Shown one piece after another: positions 6,330-14,617 of a stretch of 16,663 nucleotides of DNA. The stretch comes from an uncultured Mycoplasmatota bacterium (GTDB lineage Bacteria > Bacillota_I > Bacilli_A > RF39 > UBA660). The notes beneath the pieces are model-generated. The model was given only the letters and a program-made list of their open reading frames with translations, ran no database searches and had not been told where the DNA came from. The stretch is from the NCBI GenBank assembly GCA_900546245.1, contig URBY01000025.1, forward strand, positions 1-16,663, written 5' to 3'. Numbering within the stretch: the stretch's first letter is position 1; each line of letters begins with the position of its first letter. The position numbers and the translations under genes are program-made.

Positions 6330-9116
6330 ATGAAAAAAATTGAAAAAAAGAAAAATACTAAATCAAATGAAACAATGGTAAAAGTTAAGAAAAAGAAAAA
6401 GGTTAAAAAAGTTTTAAAAATTATACTTAATATATTTTTACTACTTTTATTAATTGGGTTAATTGGTGGAATAATATTTGCAATATATATTGTTACTCAT
6501 GCACCAGACTTTAATCCAGAAAATTTGTATAGTACAGAATCATCTATACTTTATGATAGAAATGGTAATCAAGCAGGCAAACTTGGTGTAGAAAAAAGAA
6601 AAAATGTTAATTATAATGATCTACCTCAAGTACTTATTGATGCGATTATAGCAACTGAAGATTCAAGATTTATGCAACACAATGGTTTTGATTTACCTCG
6701 TTTCTTAAAAGCATCTGCTGGACAAGTAGTTAATAAAATTACTGGTCATGGTAATGCTGGTGGTGGATCAACACTTACAATGCAGGTTTCAAAAAATAAC
6801 TATACATCTGTTGAAGATTCTGGTTTTGAAGGAATAGTAAGAAAATTTACAGATATATATATTTCAATATTTAAACTTGAAAAAAATTATTCAAAAGAAG
6901 AAATAATTGAATTCTATGTAAATATTCCTTTCCTTGGAAATAATGCATATGGTGTTGAACAAGCATGCCAAACATATTTTGGTAAATCAGTTTCTGATAT
7001 AAATTTAAGTGAAGCATCACTAATTGCAGGACTATTCCAAGCTCCTACTTCATATAACCCATATCAACACCCAAAACAAGCAGAAGAAAGAAGAAATACT
7101 GTTTTATATTTGATGCAAAGACACGGATATATTACTAAAGAAGAAGCAGATGATGCTAGAAGTATACCTGTAGAAAGCTTACTTAGAGAATCTAATCCAG
7201 AAGGATCATCAAATGAATATCAATCATATATAGACGTTGTAGTAAAAGAAGTAGAAGAAAAAACTGGATTGAGTCCATATACAACAGGTATGAAAATATA
7301 TACAAATCTAGATCCTGATAAACAAAAAACATTAAACGATATAATGAGTGGTAAAACATGGAAATGGAAAGATGATAAAGTTCAAGCCGGTATAGCAATT
7401 GTTGATGTTAATACAGGTGCTTTAGTTGCAACTGGTGGTGGAAGAAATCAAAAAGGTGAAAGACAATATAATTATGCCACTGATATTACAAGACAAATTG
7501 GATCTTGTGCTAAACCATTATTTGATTATGGTCCAGCATTTGAATATACTAACGCTGGACTTGCATCGCAAGTGTATGATGGACCGCATTCATATTCAAG
7601 CGGTGTTGCGATAAAAAATGCAGATGGAGGTTATAAAGGAACTTTAACATATAAATATGCTCTTGCAGCATCAAGAAATATTCCTGCACTTAGAGTATTC
7701 CAATCTGTTGATAATTCAAAAATAAAAGAGTTTGTTACAAAACTTGGAATAAAACCTGAAATAGATAGTAATGGTGGACTTCATGAAGCACATGCACTTG
7801 GAGCATTTAGTGGATCAAATCCAAAAGATATGGCTGCTGCTTATGCTGCATTTGCAAATGGTGGTTATTACACTGAACCTTATACTGTTAATAAAATAGA
7901 ATATATCGATTCTGATAAAACTGTAAGTTTAAAAAATAAAAGATCAAAAGTAATGTCTGATTCTACTGCATATATGATTACTGATGCACTTGTATATGCA
8001 GTTTCAGGATATGGTAACATAGGTGGTTCTGTTAGTGGTGTACAACTTGCTGCTAAAACTGGTACATCAATGTTTGATTCTGAAGCAAGAAGAAAATATG
8101 GTTATCCATCTTCAGCAAATATGGACATGTGGGTTACAGGATATACTCCTGAATATGCAGTATCATTATGGTATGGTTATACAAAAGCAGAAAAAGGATA
8201 TTATTTAGGTAATGATGGATATTCAGCTCGTGGTAAACTATTTAGACAAGTAATATCTTCTATTTCAGATAGAAGTGGAACTAAAAAATTCACAGTACCA
8301 AGCAGTGTTGTGAAAGTTACTGTTGAAAAAGAAACATCACCACTTATGCTTCCTTCAGCTAATACACCTAATAATATGAAAGTTACTGAATATTTTAAAA
8401 AAGGTACACAACCAACAGAAGTATCACCAAGATACAGTACACTTCCAAATGCATCAGGTTTGAATGCTAAAACAAACGGAAATCAAATAGAACTTTCTTG
8501 GACTGCTGCAAATAAACCTGAATATTTAACTGATGATTATTTTAGAAAAAATTATAAAACTTTCTTTGGTAGTAGTTTAGAAGAACAACTAGCAGCAAGA
8601 AAAGCATCACAAGGAGAATTTGGTTATGAAGTATTTGTTAAAGATAATTCTACTGGTGTAACTAATTCACTTGGATTTACTACAAATACAACATTTAAAA
8701 CTACTAAACAAAATAAAAATGTTACATATATAGTAAAAACAACTTTAAGTAATCTTAAAGTTACACAAAGTTCAGGTATAACAATAGATGTTAAAGGAGA
8801 ACCTGAAAAAACAACAAGTTTACTTACATATGTTCTTGCGGGCAATTTAAAAGATACTGCAAAAGTAAATGTTTTATATACTGATCCTGGTATAACATCT
8901 GTATCAAATGATGGTATTGACATAACAAAAAATGCCAAAATAACTGTTTCATGTCCTGAACTTGGAACAAGTGGTAAAGCACAAAAAGAAACATATACAT
9001 TTACAAAGGCAGGTACATATACTCTTAAATATACAATTACATATAATGGAGCATCTGAAACAGTAGCTAGAACAATTACTGTATCAGAAGCTGATACTCC
9101 TAGTGTAACAGAGTAA
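6330..9116 (+). CDS. ponA: Class A penicillin-binding protein (PBP1a-like)
   Basis: A 928-aa bifunctional enzyme that polymerises and cross-links peptidoglycan. Residues 1-28 are a very basic cytoplasmic tail, 29-55 the membrane anchor. The GT51 glycosyltransferase (about 65-285) shows EDSRFMQHNG with catalytic E110, GGGSTLTMQ (144-152), the RKFTDIY...YSKEEIIEFYVN motif and YGVEQACQTYFGK. The transpeptidase (about 350-650) shows SCAK (392-395), SRN (448-450) and KTGT (576-579). The C-terminal part (about 700-928) has an FN3-like stretch (LNAKTNGNQIELSWTAA) with an inserted charged helix (734-761) and a second Ig-like domain ending in an acidic Ser/Thr tail. Start ATG 6330 has AAGGG 9 nt upstream; an earlier in-frame ATG (6288) lies inside recU without such a site. 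GpsB, encoded nearby, is the expected partner. Confidence 0.95.
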   Translation: MKKIEKKKNTKSNETMVKVKKKKKVKKVLKIILNIFLLLLLIGLIGGIIFAIYIVTHAPDFNPENLYSTESSILYDRNGNQAGKLGVEKRKNVNYNDLPQVLIDAIIATEDSRFMQHNGFDLPRFLKASAGQVVNKITGHGNAGGGSTLTMQVSKNNYTSVEDSGFEGIVRKFTDIYISIFKLEKNYSKEEIIEFYVNIPFLGNNAYGVEQACQTYFGKSVSDINLSEASLIAGLFQAPTSYNPYQHPKQAEERRNTVLYLMQRHGYITKEEADDARSIPVESLLRESNPEGSSNEYQSYIDVVVKEVEEKTGLSPYTTGMKIYTNLDPDKQKTLNDIMSGKTWKWKDDKVQAGIAIVDVNTGALVATGGGRNQKGERQYNYATDITRQIGSCAKPLFDYGPAFEYTNAGLASQVYDGPHSYSSGVAIKNADGGYKGTLTYKYALAASRNIPALRVFQSVDNSKIKEFVTKLGIKPEIDSNGGLHEAHALGAFSGSNPKDMAAAYAAFANGGYYTEPYTVNKIEYIDSDKTVSLKNKRSKVMSDSTAYMITDALVYAVSGYGNIGGSVSGVQLAAKTGTSMFDSEARRKYGYPSSANMDMWVTGYTPEYAVSLWYGYTKAEKGYYLGNDGYSARGKLFRQVISSISDRSGTKKFTVPSSVVKVTVEKETSPLMLPSANTPNNMKVTEYFKKGTQPTEVSPRYSTLPNASGLNAKTNGNQIELSWTAANKPEYLTDDYFRKNYKTFFGSSLEEQLAARKASQGEFGYEVFVKDNSTGVTNSLGFTTNTTFKTTKQNKNVTYIVKTTLSNLKVTQSSGITIDVKGEPEKTTSLLTYVLAGNLKDTAKVNVLYTDPGITSVSNDGIDITKNAKITVSCPELGTSGKAQKETYTFTKAGTYTLKYTITYNGASETVARTITVSEADTPSVTE

Positions 9117-9121
9117 TAAAT

Positions 9122-9153
9122 AAAGACATATCAACTTTGATATGTCTTTTCTT
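9122..9153 (+). terminator. Bidirectional terminator between convergent genes
   Basis: Perfect inverted repeat AAAGACATATCAA (9122-9134) / TTGATATGTCTTT (9137-9149) followed by a T-rich run on the plus strand. It lies 6 nt after the PBP stop. On the minus strand the tail is T-rich too (TCTTTATTTATT), so it can also end the cca-dnaD transcript. Confidence 0.88.
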
Positions 9154-9785
9154 TATTCATTTAACCAATCATAATCATATATTTCTTCTATATACTCTTC
9201 TTTATTATTTTTCCTTATAATATCTGTAGAATCTTTATATCCTTTTTTATTCCATTCAAAAAGTATTTTATCTATATATCTTATACTATTAACGCCATTT
9301 AATATTGCTTCTTTTAATGCAGCTTCTATAAGATTTAAAGGTATATTATTTTCTATCCATTTACTAATTGTTTCATATTCAACAGGTGATAGTGTTCTTC
9401 CAAATTCTTTTTCAAATTTTGAATATATGTCACTTGAATTATCATTTGTATCATTTTCAATTAAACAGGCATTTATTTTTTTAAAGAATAAATCTAATGA
9501 TATATATTCTTCTATTATTCCATTACTTTTATTCATTTCAATTGATATATATTGTTTTTCAATTAAACTATTTATTATTTCTAGAACTTCATTTTGCTCC
9601 ATAAATAAATCATTTGATATTTTTTTATTATCAAAAATAAGTTTTTCATTACTATTAAGAAAATATATAAGCATTATAAACTCATTTATATCCAAATCAA
9701 ACTTTTTATAATATTTTACTAAATAGTTTGGTATTATCATGTGATTATTTACAAGCATTAATTTTTCAATAACATTTTTATTCAA
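9153..9785 (-). CDS. dnaD: DnaD primosomal protein
   Basis: A 210-aa replication-restart/initiation protein that works with DnaB and DnaI to load the replicative helicase. An N-terminal winged-helix domain (about 1-105, with IIPNYLVKYYKKFDLDINEFIMLI) is followed by a DnaB_2/DDBH2 domain (about 120-185): YSKFEKEFGRTLSPVEYETISKW, then ALKEAILNGVNSIRYIDKIL and the FEWNKKGYKD end containing the YxxxIxxxW signature. The final YDWLNE is typical of DnaD. Start: AAGGA lies in the end of cca; the GTG at 9794 is too close to it, TTG at 9785 is about 10 nt away and gives MNKNVIEKL, so TTG is chosen. It overlaps cca by 8 nt, suggesting coupled translation. Confidence 0.88.
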   Translation of the reverse strand: MNKNVIEKLMLVNNHMIIPNYLVKYYKKFDLDINEFIMLIYFLNSNEKLIFDNKKISNDLFMEQNEVLEIINSLIEKQYISIEMNKSNGIIEEYISLDLFFKKINACLIENDTNDNSSDIYSKFEKEFGRTLSPVEYETISKWIENNIPLNLIEAALKEAILNGVNSIRYIDKILFEWNKKGYKDSTDIIRKNNKEEYIEEIYDYDWLNE

Positions 9786-10854
9786 AATTATCACTTCCTT
9801 CTAAATACTTTTTAATTAATAAATTTTTGTTTTTTAATTTATTATACAATATTTGTTTTTCTAAATCTACATAAATTTTATTTATATCACTACTATTTGT
9901 GTATTTTTTTATTTCATTATATTTTATATCTATATCACTTCTACTATGAATTGGCAAATTTAAATATCTTTTTTCTATATCATCAATTTTTAATATTTTT
10001 GATGAAATTAAAAGTGAATCCATACTATATTTATATAATGTATAATTATCTATAGTTTTACCATTAATTATTTCTTTTACTTCCATAATTATTTTAAATT
10101 CTTTTTTTGTAAAGTTATATTTATTTGAATAATCTAATTGTGCCCATATTCCTAAATAGTTATAACACTCTATAAGACTATTATTAGGCTTTATTTCAAG
10201 AATTTCAAACATATTAGTATAGTTAATCAAATTTAATAGTTTGTTTGATTTACCGGCATTAAAAATTATATTTAATTCTTTTTTTATTCTATCAAAAGAA
10301 AGATACCTAATCTTTTCAACATTATTATAAATGGTATTCATTAAATTATCTTCAATATTAAAGTCATACACTAATGAAAATCTAATTGCCCTTAAAATTC
10401 TTAAAGGATCCTCATTTATTTTAGTATTAGCATTTCCAATACATCTAATTATTTTATTATTAATATCATTTATTCCATTAAGTAAATCAATATACATTCC
10501 ATTTTTATCTATACAAATAGAATTTATAGTAAAATCTCTTCTTATCAAATCTTCTTTTAAATCATCAATATATTCTACCTTGTATGGTCTTCTATCATTA
10601 TTCTTATAGTATTCTTTTCTAAATGTAGTTACTTCAAAAATATAATTATTATATTTAAGTTTTATAGATCCAAAATTATCTATATGTTCTATATTAAATA
10701 TCTTACAAACTTCATCTGGTAATGCATTTGTAATAATATCAATATCATTTGACTTTACGTTCAATATTTTATCTCTTACATATCCACCAACAATATATGC
10801 CTTATATCCATTATTTTCTAATATATTCAATATTTTAATCGCATTCTTATACAT
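9778..10854 (-). CDS. cca: CCA tRNA nucleotidyltransferase (class II)
   Basis: A 358-aa enzyme that adds or repairs the 3' CCA end of tRNA with CTP and ATP. Motifs in order: GGYVRD (23-28), the two metal-binding aspartates in DIDI (D37, D39), RRDFTINSI (105-113), and EDPLRILRAIRF (148-159) holding the base-selecting EDxxR element. The helical neck, body and tail follow. The length is slightly shorter than the Bacillus enzyme. The CCA-adding role is preferred over poly(A) polymerase because this lineage usually has one such enzyme, but motif reading alone cannot exclude an A-adding or CC-adding enzyme. Start ATG 10854 follows GGTGATG; upstream codons belong to the promoter. It overlaps dnaD at its 3' end. 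Confidence 0.92.
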   Translation of the reverse strand: MYKNAIKILNILENNGYKAYIVGGYVRDKILNVKSNDIDIITNALPDEVCKIFNIEHIDNFGSIKLKYNNYIFEVTTFRKEYYKNNDRRPYKVEYIDDLKEDLIRRDFTINSICIDKNGMYIDLLNGINDINNKIIRCIGNANTKINEDPLRILRAIRFSLVYDFNIEDNLMNTIYNNVEKIRYLSFDRIKKELNIIFNAGKSNKLLNLINYTNMFEILEIKPNNSLIECYNYLGIWAQLDYSNKYNFTKKEFKIIMEVKEIINGKTIDNYTLYKYSMDSLLISSKILKIDDIEKRYLNLPIHSRSDIDIKYNEIKKYTNSSDINKIYVDLEKQILYNKLKNKNLLIKKYLEGSDNFE

Positions 10855-10869
10855 AACATCACCATAAAA

Positions 10870-10878
10870 ATTATACCA
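10870..10878 (-). promoter_or_regulatory. cca-dnaD promoter, extended -10
   Basis: Minus strand TGG-TATAAT (TATAAT at 10875-10870), an extended -10 lacking a recognisable -35, because the hup terminator hairpin occupies that place. The expected leader is under 15 nt. Confidence 0.55.
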
Positions 10879-10879
10879 T

Positions 10880-10916
10880 AAAACAAGAAAAACCACTCAA
10901 TATGAATGGTTTTTAA
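10880..10916 (-). terminator. hup terminator
   Basis: Minus-strand stem AAAACCATTCA (10913-10903) / TGAGTGGTTTT (10899-10889), loop of three, 11 pairs with one U-G, then a T-rich tail. It begins right after the hup stop codon and abuts the cca promoter. Confidence 0.82.
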
Positions 10917-11192
10917 TTATTTATTAACTGATTCTTTTAATTTGCTTCCAGCTTTGAATGAAACGCTATTTCTAGCAGCAATCTTAACTGGTAATCCAGT
11001 TTTTGGATTTCTTCCTTCTCTAGCTTCTCTTCTAGATACTCCGAAAGAACCAAATCCAGTTAATGTGATTTTTTCTCCTTTTTGTAATGTTTCAGCAACT
11101 GCACTCATGAATGCTTCTAATGCACGAGATGAATCTGCTTTTGTTAATCCAGATTTAGCTGCCATTGCTTCGATTAATTCTGCTTTTGTCAT
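10917..11192 (-). CDS. hup: HU-family nucleoid DNA-binding protein
   Basis: A 91-aa HU protein that binds and bends DNA as a dimer and compacts the chromosome. MTKAELIEAMAAKSGLTKADSS starts the helical body; ITLTGFGSFGVSRREAREGRNPKTG and the following FKAGSKLK strand form the beta-arm DNA-binding region, with the intercalating proline in RNPKTG. Length is standard. It uses more GC-rich codons than its neighbours, as expected for a highly expressed gene. CGGAGG lies 9 nt before ATG. It has its own promoter and terminator and so is monocistronic. A 19-bp palindrome lies at its predicted transcript start. Confidence 0.97.
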   Translation of the reverse strand: MTKAELIEAMAAKSGLTKADSSRALEAFMSAVAETLQKGEKITLTGFGSFGVSRREAREGRNPKTGLPVKIAARNSVSFKAGSKLKESVNK

Positions 11193-11221
11193 GTTATAAA
11201 CCTCCGTATTTTGACTTATTA

Positions 11222-11240
11222 ATAAGCATACTATGCTTAT
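11222..11240 (-). promoter_or_regulatory. 19-bp palindrome at hup transcript start
   Basis: ATAAGCATACTATGCTTAT reads the same on both strands (9-bp arms, central base 11231). It starts within a base or two of the predicted hup +1, so it would form a 5'-terminal hairpin in the mRNA, or act as an operator just downstream of the promoter. Which of the two is unknown. Confidence 0.5.
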
Positions 11241-11246
11241 AAATAT

Positions 11247-11275
11247 AGAATACCATTATTTTTAATTTTTTACAA
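11247..11275 (-). promoter_or_regulatory. hup promoter
   Basis: Minus strand: -35 TTGTAA (11275-11270), 17-nt spacer ending in TGG, -10 TATTCT (11252-11247), giving an extended -10 arrangement. Confidence 0.6.
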
Positions 11276-11299
11276 TAGTTTTTTAGTATTTTTCCTTGA

Positions 11300-11335
11300 A
11301 AAATAAAAGAAATGCAGGCAAATTACGCTGCATTT
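11300..11335 (-). terminator. Terminator of the four-gene coiled-coil operon
   Basis: Minus-strand stem AAATGCAG (11335-11328) / CTGCATTT (11317-11310), 10-nt loop that carries the stop codon, followed by CTTTTATTTTTC. The stem therefore lies partly in the coding sequence. Confidence 0.72.
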
Positions 11336-12591
11336 GAAAGGAATGATTGAATATTAGTAATAGGTTTATCTTTAGTTTCTTGTAATTTCTCATTTGAAAC
11401 AGAAAATAATGAATCTAAAGGAACAATATTATCGCTTGTTACATTCTGCTTTTTTTCACCTTGTTTAAGTATAGTTTTTTTAACATAATATTTTTTCCAT
11501 ACATTAAGAATAACTTCCTGTTTTTGTTTTGATGAATTAGCTATTTTAGTAGGATTTGCTGGAACATTAATATATATAATATCTTCTAAATCACTACCAC
11601 TTAAATTATCACTATTTTTTTCAGGTGTTAAACTTTCCATTACTACATCTAAATTTGGTTTTTCTTCATCTAATTTTAATGAATCAATATTGATTTCTTT
11701 ATTTTCTTCATTAACTTCATCAATCTTTTGTGGTTCAATTTTTTCTTCTAAACTAGTTTTTCTATCAGTATCTAATATTATTTGATTTACTTCTTCATTA
11801 TTAAGTGGAACATTATCATTTGCAAAAGTTACTGTTTTCTTTGGTTCAACAATATTTTCAGTTTGCTTAGCACTTTCTTCTAAAACAATTTCTTCTTTGT
11901 TAATTGCAATAGTATCTTTCTTACAGAATTTAGGTAATTTACTTAAAAATGCTTCATCTTCTTCTTTTGTTCTATTTCTTTGATTATATAGTGCGATTAA
12001 TTTTTCATGATCATTTAAAATAAATTCACTATCTTCTTCATAGTTACTATAAGTTCTAGCTATATCATTAACAATATTATAAGTTGATACTGAAATTTTA
12101 CTATTTTCTGAAACAGGTTCTTTAACAAACTCACTAGCACTTGGATTTATTATATGTACAATCATTTTTAAAGATGATACGTTTATACCTTGATTGTGTT
12201 TTTTATTTTCCATAACTTGACTTTTTTCTAATAATTCATCTATTTCTTTTTGTATTCTTGATATTTCATCAGTAATTGCAGAATACTCAGAATATAAAAT
12301 ACCATCTTGATGAATCAATTCATTTTTCTCATTCTTTTTTTGTAAAATATTTCTAACTATATCACCAGCATCTCTTGCACCTGTAGATGTAATATTATCT
12401 GAATTATTTTTCTTCAAATCCTCAAATTGTTTATCTAAATCAGATAATTGTTCTTCTACCTTATTATAATTATCCATTTGCTCTAATATTCTTTTGTCAA
12501 GTTCATTTCCTTTGTCTAACACATCTACTAATGAATCATATAATTGTACCAAAATTTCTGAATTGTCTTTAGATAAATTAGTAACTCCCAT
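11323..12591 (-). CDS. Unknown coiled-coil protein (second module)
   Basis: A 422-aa protein I do not recognise. Residues about 10-62 and 85-132 are predicted coiled coils with regular leucine/isoleucine spacing and many Lys/Glu. A more globular stretch (about 137-225) contains SSLKMIVHIINPSASEF. Residues about 228-335 are acidic and low-complexity (many Glu, Asp, Asn), probably disordered. The C-terminal part (about 336-422) contains an EVILNVWKKYYVKK block. No signal peptide or membrane segment is visible, so it should be cytoplasmic. It is the last gene of the operon, 19 nt after a DUF1292-like gene, with GAGGTGA before ATG. A structural or scaffold role is only inference from the coiled coils. 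Confidence 0.75.
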   Translation of the reverse strand: MGVTNLSKDNSEILVQLYDSLVDVLDKGNELDKRILEQMDNYNKVEEQLSDLDKQFEDLKKNNSDNITSTGARDAGDIVRNILQKKNEKNELIHQDGILYSEYSAITDEISRIQKEIDELLEKSQVMENKKHNQGINVSSLKMIVHIINPSASEFVKEPVSENSKISVSTYNIVNDIARTYSNYEEDSEFILNDHEKLIALYNQRNRTKEEDEAFLSKLPKFCKKDTIAINKEEIVLEESAKQTENIVEPKKTVTFANDNVPLNNEEVNQIILDTDRKTSLEEKIEPQKIDEVNEENKEINIDSLKLDEEKPNLDVVMESLTPEKNSDNLSGSDLEDIIYINVPANPTKIANSSKQKQEVILNVWKKYYVKKTILKQGEKKQNVTSDNIVPLDSLFSVSNEKLQETKDKPITNIQSFLSNAA

Positions 12592-12610
12592 GTTTTCACC
12601 TCTTATTTTA

Positions 12611-12883
12611 TTATTTTCCTTGTTCCCTTAAAGATTTATATGTTTCAGAAAAAATCTTATATGCTTCTTGTCTTTCATCTTCATTTTCCAAATCTTTCAT
12701 TACATTTTTATTATCTTCTTTTACTACTTTTGATGCGTATATTGCAACATTATTACTATCTTCTTCATCTTCTATAAAATAATAAATATATTCAATATCC
12801 TTGCCCTCTGGTTTTACTCTTGTGATTAATGTTGCTTCCTTTTTATTACCATTAGCAAGTTCTACTTCAAATTTATCTCCCAT
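12611..12883 (-). CDS. DUF1292-like small protein (second copy)
   Basis: A 90-aa acidic protein. The pattern of an N-terminal beta-rich half, IEYIYYFIEDEEDSNNVAIY followed by ASKVVKEDN, and a C-terminal helix ENEDERQEAYKIFSETYKSL resembles DUF1292/YrzB-type proteins of Bacillota. Molecular role is not established. It is a paralogue of the protein at 14324-14593: both share ITR, EYIYY, an S(K/R)V turn, ENEDE, and A-x2-IFS-x2-YK-x-L. It lies between two coiled-coil genes with short gaps (18 and 19 nt). AAAGGAG precedes ATG. Confidence 0.7.
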   Translation of the reverse strand: MGDKFEVELANGNKKEATLITRVKPEGKDIEYIYYFIEDEEDSNNVAIYASKVVKEDNKNVMKDLENEDERQEAYKIFSETYKSLREQGK

Positions 12884-12901
12884 TTTTATTCTCCTTTTTT
12901 A

Positions 12902-14314
12902 TTACATACCCATACTACGATTATTATTTTCAGTTGGAATCATTTGAACATACATATTTCTTTGTGCTTTTAATCTATTGATTTCTTCTTCTTTCTTTTT
13001 ATGTTCATAATATGCCTTTGCAGACTTTTCTGCTTCTATATCTATTGCATTTTTTACTTCTTCTGAATCAACAGGTAATACTTCACCAGTATATACTTCA
13101 TTATTCATTTTTTCATATTTGTCTATTTGTTCTTTTTTATTTTGCTCCTTTTGCATATCAAAAGCTGATTTAGTCATAAAATCAAAAATATTCTCATTTA
13201 CATTACCTTTTTTCAAATTATTTATATCAATATCAAATTCTGGATTTTCTTGTTTTGGAATATATTTTGCCGAATCATTCTTAGATTCAGGTTCTTTTTT
13301 ATTTTGTTCTTCTTGTGCATATATTGATGCTTTAGACATTTCATCCATAATTTCTTCATCAGTATAACCTTTTGATTCATTTTTGTTAGCATTTAAATCT
13401 ATATCAAACGCTGAGTTTAAATCTTCTTGTCTTGATATATGATTTTCTAAGTTACTTATATTTTCTTTTAAATTACTAATTTCTTCTTGATATTTAGCAT
13501 TCATTTGTTCCATTTGATTCATTAAACTTTCAATATATCCGAAAGAATAGTCTAACTCTTCTTGAATACTTTTTGTTACTTTATCACAGAATCTTTGATA
13601 TATTCCTTTTGCGCCATTAACAACTTTACCAATTGATTTGTTAAAGACATTTTTCATTGCATTAACTGTTGCTTCTTTACCTTTTGCGACAACGCATTTA
13701 AATTTATTTTTAATAATGTGTTTTTTCTCTGCTTTTACCTTTGGTTCTTTTATTAATATTTCTTCATTTTCTTTTAATCTTTTATTAACTTCACTTCTGT
13801 ATTCTGATTTTTCTTGTTCGGATAGACATTTAGAATAAAGGATATCATTTAATAACTTTGAAGCAACTGTTTCTTTTAAAAGACCAGGTTTAGACATTGT
13901 TTTTTCAAAATTTGTCTTAAAATTTTGTTTTGCATCCTCTAATTCTTGAGCTTTTCTTTCTTTTTCTAATTTTCTTTCACTAATTTGTTCACGATTATTA
14001 TTTATTTTATCTTTTAAATTTGATACATAGTTATCTACTAATGCTTGTAACATTTCCTGTTCTTTTAATTTTTCATTATATTCAGTATTTTTCTCTATTC
14101 TTTCTTGTTCTTCTTTTTTTAATCTTATTACATTTGCCTTATAATCTTCTATAGATTTATCAGAGCTTAAAAGATCATATATGGTTCCATCAGGATAATT
14201 AGATTTTATATAATCAATAGATTCATTTAATTTATCTAATTCTTCTTTTAATTTATCAACTTCTAAATTAATTGTTTGTAATGCTTTATAATTTTCTTCA
14301 TAACTAGATTTCAT
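12902..14314 (-). CDS. Unknown coiled-coil protein with internal repeats (first module)
   Basis: A 470-aa protein without a recognised family. Residues about 5-135 are long coiled coil; 190-250 is strongly basic (KAEKKHIIKNKFKCVVAKGK onward) and could touch nucleic acid or membrane; 251-298 is coiled coil again. Two related units follow: 303-341 and 360-395, both starting FDID(L/I)N and ending QNKKE, with M(S/T)K(A/S) in the middle. A degenerate third unit may start at 423 (AIDIEAEK). No signal peptide or clear transmembrane helix. Its GGAGG site overlaps the TAG stop of the preceding DUF1292-like gene, so translation is probably coupled. It has the same kind of partner arrangement as the 422-aa gene downstream. 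Confidence 0.75.
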   Translation of the reverse strand: MKSSYEENYKALQTINLEVDKLKEELDKLNESIDYIKSNYPDGTIYDLLSSDKSIEDYKANVIRLKKEEQERIEKNTEYNEKLKEQEMLQALVDNYVSNLKDKINNNREQISERKLEKERKAQELEDAKQNFKTNFEKTMSKPGLLKETVASKLLNDILYSKCLSEQEKSEYRSEVNKRLKENEEILIKEPKVKAEKKHIIKNKFKCVVAKGKEATVNAMKNVFNKSIGKVVNGAKGIYQRFCDKVTKSIQEELDYSFGYIESLMNQMEQMNAKYQEEISNLKENISNLENHISRQEDLNSAFDIDLNANKNESKGYTDEEIMDEMSKASIYAQEEQNKKEPESKNDSAKYIPKQENPEFDIDINNLKKGNVNENIFDFMTKSAFDMQKEQNKKEQIDKYEKMNNEVYTGEVLPVDSEEVKNAIDIEAEKSAKAYYEHKKKEEEINRLKAQRNMYVQMIPTENNNRSMGM

Positions 14315-14323
14315 ATTAACCTC

Positions 14324-14593
14324 CTATTCTTGTAACTCCTTGTAAGCTTTAGAAAAAATTTCAAATGCTATTTTTTTCTCATCTTCATTTTCAATTTCAA
14401 TTATTTCATCTGTACCATCTTCGTTACTCTTTACTCTTGATGTAAATAAATATAAATCTCCATTTTCATCTTTTTCACCGTCAACATTATAATAAATATA
14501 TTCAACACCTGTTCCAGTTACTTCTAATCTTGTTACTATATGTGCTGTTTTATCAATTCCATCAATATTCACTAAAAAATCACTCATACTCAT
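14324..14593 (-). CDS. DUF1292-like small protein (first copy)
   Basis: An 89-aa acidic protein, first gene of the four-gene operon. It shows VEYIYYNVDGEKDENGDLYL, then FTSRVKSNEDG, and the C-terminal helix IENEDEKKIAFEIFSKAYKEL. Resemblance to DUF1292 is moderate; the match to the second copy at 12611-12883 is clear by eye over the EYIYY and ENEDE...IFS blocks. Two near starts exist (MSMSD); the first ATG has GGAAGGG about 4-5 nt upstream, the second (14587) about 10-11 nt, so either may serve. Stop TAG is embedded in the next gene's ribosome binding site. Confidence 0.7.
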   Translation of the reverse strand: MSMSDFLVNIDGIDKTAHIVTRLEVTGTGVEYIYYNVDGEKDENGDLYLFTSRVKSNEDGTDEIIEIENEDEKKIAFEIFSKAYKELQE

Positions 14594-14617
14594 TCTACCC
14601 TTCCTATTATATATATT

